Shown piece after piece: positions 58,509 to 64,000 of a DNA stretch of 64,000 bases. The notes under the pieces are model-generated. The model had not been told where the DNA came from and ran no database searches. It worked only from the letters and a program-made list of their open reading frames with translations. Each line of letters opens with the position of its first letter. The first letter of the stretch is position 1. The translations under genes were made by a program, and so were the position numbers. Source of the DNA: Dentipellis sp. KUC8613 (taxonomy: Eukaryota > Basidiomycota > Agaricomycetes > Russulales > Hericiaceae); NCBI GenBank assembly GCA_002286715.1, contig NSJX01000007.1:251863-315862 (forward strand), in the 5' to 3' direction.

Positions 58509-61500
58509 ATGGCCTCGGACGCCCTGCGCACCCAGGTGTCCACTAAATGGCAGGACGCGTTCAGCCGCCTAAACCGCGGTGCACCAGGAATTACTGGTTT
58601 GTTATATTGCAGTGAGGTACGTGGTGTGCACGTCGACTTTGAGGAGCTGCTCTTCAACATATTGTCTGCAGGCGTGGAAGATTGCTGTGGACTTTCTGTA
58701 TCCGAGGGACCTGGGCGATCCACCGAAAGACTTCAGTGAGTGGTCATCACATTTAGATATCCTTGTATCTGACCATCCTGTTACCCTGGTACTTGAAGAT
58801 TCGGAAGATGTCCGCAAAGCTTTCGATGTCCTGATGCAGTGTCGCATGCTACCCATGTTATTGGAATGCTTTGTCGGTGCGTCCGCCGAACAATGTTGTG
58901 GATGAAGGAACTCAAACACACGCAGAGAGTTTGCGAAAGCGACAATATCTGATTACTCGGGATATCGATCTGCACATGGCTCAGTATGAAGTGAGCTATA
59001 GATGTAAGAATGCATTCACCGTGTATTGACCCAACCTCGTGTTCAGGCAACCGAGGATCCTGATATCATCGGCCGCCTTGTCCTCCGGTTAGCAGAGTGG
59101 TATAAAGCTTGGGCTCCGGGCGGCGAGTGAGTTTCTCTTGCGTCCCATCCAGCGCATTTTATTGAGTGGCCACAGTCCGGCAAGACTGGGGCAGACTATC
59201 ACATCCACCTACAACGTCAACTTCCAGACACACGTGTTCTCCGTCCTCCCGCCGACCTTTGCAGGAGGATTCAAGAAATTAGTCACCGCCACCCTTGTCC
59301 AACATACTGATCCCTACTCCGATGCCCCGTCTTCAGTCCAGGACCCCAATCTGTGGCCCTCTTTCGAACTGCTTGGTCTTGTGGACCGCTATGAGTCGCT
59401 CATAGCCAGCGTCTGCTATGAGCATATCGAGAATCATGTGCTCGAGACGTGCAGCCAGAAGTGGGACGAGCTCCTGCTGGGGAAGCTGAGGGAGTGGATG
59501 GCGGACAAAGTCGTTCCTTGGATGCTTCTTCCGTATGCACGAGGGGCAAAGAATGGTGTGTTCGTTTGTATGTTCTGTCACGTTTTTGACTAACTGCTTT
59601 GAAGCGGAGGAAGCGAGAACGATGTTACAAGGGGTCGGTTCACGCTTTGATTATCACGTCTGCAAGACGCTCTGCGATCTCCGGTGAGCGTGTCGCTATA
59701 CACCTCCTCAACTATCGCTAAATCATTCTCCAAAGAACCAAGGAGATTTTCGACATCATTATTGACCATCCGGACTCGACACCGGCACTACAGGATCTCA
59801 AGGTAAGAGATCTCTGGTCGGTCTTTACACTTTGTTCACTCTCTGTCCTTCAGGAATGTTTACAAAGGGTCGACCAACGCTCTCAACTCGTCCAAACCCT
59901 CCGCAAGGCGTAGGTGGATCGTCCTATCAGTTTTCCACCGTCTAATTATGCCGAATGCTAGAAATAAGAAACGCCTGCTCCATCCAGGAGCGGACACGAG
60001 AGATATTTTGACTCAATATGTATCCATAATTCGATGCCTTCGTATCATCGACCCTCCCGGAGTTCTGCTGTTCAAGGTTGCTGATCCCATACGTCGTTAT
60101 CTCCGGCAAGTTGATCCTTTCTATTGTTTTCTACTGTACTGATCAGTTATACGTAGAGAACGACCAGATACCATCCGATGTATCGTTGCGAGCCTGGTCG
60201 GAGATGGGGAGAGTGGGGAGTCGCTGGTGGATGACAACGAGCCTATACAACCCTTGCAAAGCGCACAAATCGATGATTACATGGATCCAAATTGGGAACC
60301 CGAACCCATAGACGCAGGGCCTGGTAAGTGTCAAATTAATGGAGACCTTTCTTGAATGAACTAACGCCTGGCCTTTGGAGACTTCCGAACCAATAAGCCA
60401 AGCGATGTCATTAGTACGCTTGTCAGTATCTATGACTCAAAGGATCTGTTCGTCAAGGAGCTGCAAGTCTTGCTGGCACAGCGGCTTCTGGCAATCACCG
60501 ACGGCAACTACGAGAAAGAGGTGAGTAGACCCCCCGACTGTTCTTGTCTAGTTGTTGAATTAGCATTCAGCGCCGGAACATCGAGATCCTCAAGATCCGC
60601 TTTGGCGAGGCGGCACTGCAAGTGTGTGAAGTGATGCTAAAGGATATGACCGACTCTAGGCGTATAGACCAGCATGTCCAATCCCAGAAATCCGTAGGTG
60701 GAATGATGGTTGCCATGTGGTCACTACTCACATTGGATGCAGTCCATCATGCATCCGACAATCATCTCGAAACATTTCTGGCCTCCATTGCAATCCAGCA
60801 CGTTCAACATGCCGGGGCAGTTCAAGGAGTACGTTTGTTCACACGCTAGCCATCCAAACCGCCTGCTGATCCGAATCAATACCCAGCATTCAGGAGTCGT
60901 ATGCGCGAGAGTACATCACGTTCAAGCCTGACAAGAAACTTCGTTGGCTGGCGCACCTTGGAACAGTACATCTGGAGATCGAGTTGCAAGATCGCACTGT
61001 CAATGCGGATGTCACCCCGCTGGAAGCTGCGTTCATCGAACTTTTCACTGAGAAAGGTGTGTATCATTACATGCTCCTTGGATACAGCTGACATGCTATC
61101 CGCGCAGACGTATGGACGGTCAAAGATCTGGTTTCGCGTGTCGGCAACGTGGACCGAACGGCCGCTCTGAAAGCCCTCCTTACATGGGTAGATCAAGGTG
61201 TGCTCAAAGAGGACGGGGAAGAGCAATATCGACTCCTGGAGGAAGCGGACCTATCAGATTCTGGACGACATGGCGTGCCGCGGGTGAAGGTGGAGGAGCA
61301 ACCTACCGTCCTCAGTGTCCAACAGCAACAAGCAGAACAGATGAAGGTATTCTGGAAGGTGAGGCAATTTTGCGACGACCACTTACCAATTATTGCCTGG
61401 CTCAAAAATATGCGCATGGATCACAGTTCATCGAGGGCATGCTTACGAACCTAGGAACACTATCTCTGGACCGGATACAAACCATGCTCAAATTTGCTCC

Positions 61501-61603
61501 CGGTTACGACCGCACGGTCGAGCAGCTTGCAGCATTTATGGAAGCTGCGCGACGAGAAGGGCTCGTCACTGTCAAGGATGGGATGTGGAGACTGAACCGA
61601 TAA
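58509..61603 (+). CDS. APC2: anaphase-promoting complex subunit 2 (cullin homology)
   Basis: Scaffold of the APC/C ubiquitin ligase, binding the RING subunit Apc11 through its C-terminus. The protein is spread over a dozen or more exons; 58509 was chosen because the ATG starts MASDALRTQVSTKWQDAFSR. Recognised parts are DEYSI-like stretches of the cullin repeats, GADTRDILTQYVSIIRCLRI, the cullin-homology core FVKELQVLLAQRLLA and FGEAALQVCEVMLKDMTDS, then QSSTFNMPGQFKEY, KLRWLAHLGTVHLEIELQD, and the winged-helix end MLTNLGTLSLDRIQTMLKFA. It closes with EGLVTVKDGMWRLNR. Some exon borders were not resolved. The length, about 750 residues, suits the family. Confidence 0.85.
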
Positions 61604-62084
61604 GCTGCCCCGGTTGTCCTGTCAATGCCCTCTGCTCGTGTCTTCATAAGAATAAGTTATTTTCAGTGTCCTCATCATCGCTGTATTTATACCATCTGTA
61701 TCGTCTGTGATATCCCAAATCAAAACAGGAAATTTATCTGAAACACACAGTATTGTCTCCGGAACAACTCTGCACTGCAGCTGCTCATCAGACTGCAGGG
61801 ACGGATTTTCTAGACGGTGCGGCAGAGGAACAGAACCCAGGGGATGGATTGTGCCAAGCGGCAGTGGGCATCCAGTCAGGAGGCGCGCTGACATAATCAA
61901 GGCCTGCCTCGGCGTCGAAATCTGCCCTGTCCCCGTTTCTGTTCGAAACCAAGCCTCCTCCGCCCTCCTCTCCCTCCTCCTCCCTCCCTTCCCCTCACCA
62001 ACAGCCCCAGCGATCTCCGTCGTCAAGAGACCCGCGCAAGCCTCATCTGTTTCGCCGCCCTTTGTACACGTAACGACCAGCGAC
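61604..62084. promoter_or_regulatory. promoter of the MEK gene
   Basis: C/T-rich region (61950-62010 is almost pure pyrimidine) before the ATG at 62085. No gene seen. Chance frames run through it on both strands. Confidence 0.45.
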
Positions 62085-63669
62085 ATGGCGACGCCGCTCC
62101 GCAAGAAGCGCAACTTCCGTGGCCTGCAGCTCGAGGTCGCGACCGAGCCCGCGCCGCCCCCAGCGCCCGAGCCGATCCCGACCCGCCTCGCGCCGGCGGC
62201 GGGCGGGAAGAAGCGCCCCCCGCCGATGACGCTGAAGACGACGAAGCCCGCGGCGGCGGCGAACGGCGCTTCGGATAACGGGCTTCTGTCGGTGACAGAT
62301 GGGCCCACGTCGGCGCCCCCGACGGGCTCGCTGTCCGCGCACCGCCTGACGTACCACTCGACGCTGTCGAGCACGCTCGCGAAGCTGGACATGAACGCGG
62401 AGACGAAGTATGATTTGCGCGACGAGGATCTGAAGGACTTGAAGGAGCTGGGGCAGGGCAACGGCGGGAGCGTCAAGAAGGTCGAGCACGTCCCGACGCA
62501 CACGATCATGGCGAAGAAAGTGCGTGTTGCGGTGTTCTGTGTCCGTCTCGTGTCGTGTCGTGTCGTTTACTGAAGGCGTCGTTCGCCGCAGATTGTGCTG
62601 ATTGATGCGAAGCCGTCCGTGCGGAAGCAGATTCTGCGCGAGCTGCAGATCATGCACGACTGCAGCTCGGGGTACATCATCTCGTTCTACGGCGCATTCC
62701 TCTCGGACCCGAACATCTGCATCTGCATGGAGTACATGGACAAGGGCTCGCTTGACGGGATCTACAAGCGCATAGGCGCCATCGACATCGACGTCGTTGC
62801 CAAGGTCGCGCTGGCTGTGCTGGAGGGCCTCACGTACCTCTACGACGTCCATCGCATCATCCATCGCGGTGCGTCTCTCTTTCGGCTTGGGCGTCCGCGT
62901 AATTCCACACGTGATCTCATGCGCTGCATCCAGATATCAAGCCGTCAAACATCCTGTTTAACTCCAAGGGCCAAATCAAAATTTGTGATTTTGGTGTCTC
63001 CGGCGAGCTCATCAACTCCATCGCGGACACCTTTGTGGGAACGTCGACTTACATGAGCGTATGTGGCGTCTTTCCTTTCCTGCTGTGCATCTTTTGACCT
63101 CTGTGCCCTCGAACCACAGCCTGAGCGGATACAGGGTGCACAGTATACGGTCAAGTCTGATGTCTGGTCCTTGGGCATCTCGTTGATCGAGCTGGCGCTC
63201 GGCCGGTTCCCCTTCTCCGACTCGGCTTCCGATGACGACTCGGATCTGTCTGACTTTGAGGGGACGCTGTCGCCCTCGAAGCCGATGCCGATGACGCTGC
63301 CGCCGAAGTCAAAGCCGAAGGACGCAGAGAAGGACGCGAAGAAGAACCGGCGAAAGAGCAAGGGCGTCAGCCTGCAGGGCGGGGGCATGACGATGAGCAT
63401 TTTAGAGCTGCTGCAGCACATCGTCAACGAGCCCGCGCCGCGGCTGACGCCGGAGGGCCGCTACCCGCAGATAGCGGACGACTTTATAAACGGATGCTTG
63501 CTGAAGGACCCTGAACTGAGGAAAACCCCCAAAGACTTATTAGTGCGTCTCCCTCACCGCTTTGTCACGCTACGGACACTGATGTGTATGTCTGAAACAG
63601 AACCACCCATGGATACAGCAGGCCCGGACCTCGACGTTCGATCTGGAGACGTGGGCGAGCACATTCTGA
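62085..63669 (+). CDS. MAP kinase kinase, Ste7/Byr1/Fuz7-like
   Basis: Dual-specificity kinase in a MAPK cascade; in fungi this branch serves pheromone response and filamentous growth. Five exons (62085-62519, 62592-62868, 62934-63058, 63120-63542, 63601-63669) give 442 residues. A Pro-rich N-terminus is followed by the Gly loop [12 protein letters not shown], the Lys of IMAKKIVLI, hinge EYMDKGSLD, catalytic [30 protein letters not shown] with the Ser and Thr of the activation loop, and [21 protein letters not shown] large insert ([18 protein letters not shown] and onward) lies between helix F and G, as in this MEK group. The last exon ends in [14 protein letters not shown]-rich codon use. 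Confidence 0.92.
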
Positions 63670-64000
63670 TGTCCAAGCTGCCCGACTCCTCCGCCCGCGT
63701 CGCATTGTTGATACCCATATTCCACGCTGCCTGCACAAGGAGCGATTGATTCCCGCACATGTTGTCTTGGTTGTTTTCTCGCCGCGCCCCGACTCGACGC
63801 TGGGGCCGTATATCTCAAAGTGATGTATGTATTCTAGAATCCATGGATGTCAACGGACAATGCTGTCGCACCTTGGGCGTGGCGGGGACCGGGCTCGAGG
63901 GGTCTTGGGCCCGGATCTTCGAGGTACATGTATGTGTAACTTGTGGGTTGTGAAAGGTACGTATAAGTACGCAGCTCACGAACGTTTGAATCGTGGTTGG
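63670..64000. other. 3' flank of the MEK gene at the window edge
   Basis: No coding or RNA signal seen before the window ends. Confidence 0.6.

Noticed and set aside
62043..62864. Minus-strand frame opposite the MEK gene
   Set aside because: Antisense of high-GC coding DNA with Arg-rich, domainless translation.

Overview
The window comes from the nuclear genome of a basidiomycete fungus, most likely an agaricomycete of polypore type. Genes are packed on both strands, and most are cut by many 45-70 nt GT-AG introns, several with very small exons. The gene set is fungal: EBP-like sterol isomerase, Sgf29, APC2, Ste7-type MEK, F-box and KRE9-like secreted proteins. Two tRNA genes carry introns. 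There is no operon structure and no CRISPR array. Exon borders were read by eye from splice signals, reading phase and family resemblance, so single borders may be off by a few bases.

Layout. 1-3.1 kb: edge of an unidentified gene, then heme oxygenase. 4.1-8.7 kb: a head-to-head pair of membrane-anchored aspartic proteases. 9.2-18.8 kb: short-chain dehydrogenase, MetE-like zinc protein, MFS transporter, tRNA-Gly, a Gln/Gly-rich protein and the tRNA-splicing endonuclease subunit Sen15. 19.4-28.3 kb: RRM+YTH RNA reader, two related proline-rich proteins and a tiny Cys-rich CYSTM-like protein. 29.1-38.7 kb: second MFS transporter, two tandem KRE9-like secreted proteins, a multipass membrane protein and an EBP-like sterol isomerase. 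38.9-45.3 kb: a nested mobile-element block. 46.3-63.7 kb: Sgf29, C2H2 zinc-finger protein, SNIP1/Pml1 FHA protein, class 3 lipase, F-box protein, Hst2-type sirtuin, APC2 and MEK.

The most notable structure is the 38.9-45.3 kb block. An intact intron-containing tRNA-Leu(AAG) gene (45178-45308, minus) has just downstream of it the C-terminus of a DUF3435-like tyrosine recombinase. A 36 bp direct repeat, made of the tRNA 3' end plus its Pol III terminator, recurs 6254 bp away at 38919-38954. This is the layout of bacterial islands that integrate into tRNA genes, here in a fungus. The recombinase gene is itself split by a 2779 bp DNA element (41386-44164) with perfect 12 bp terminal inverted repeats and a 2 bp AT duplication. 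Removing that element and one AT restores the reading frame across the catalytic Arg motif. The neighbouring host genes look intact.
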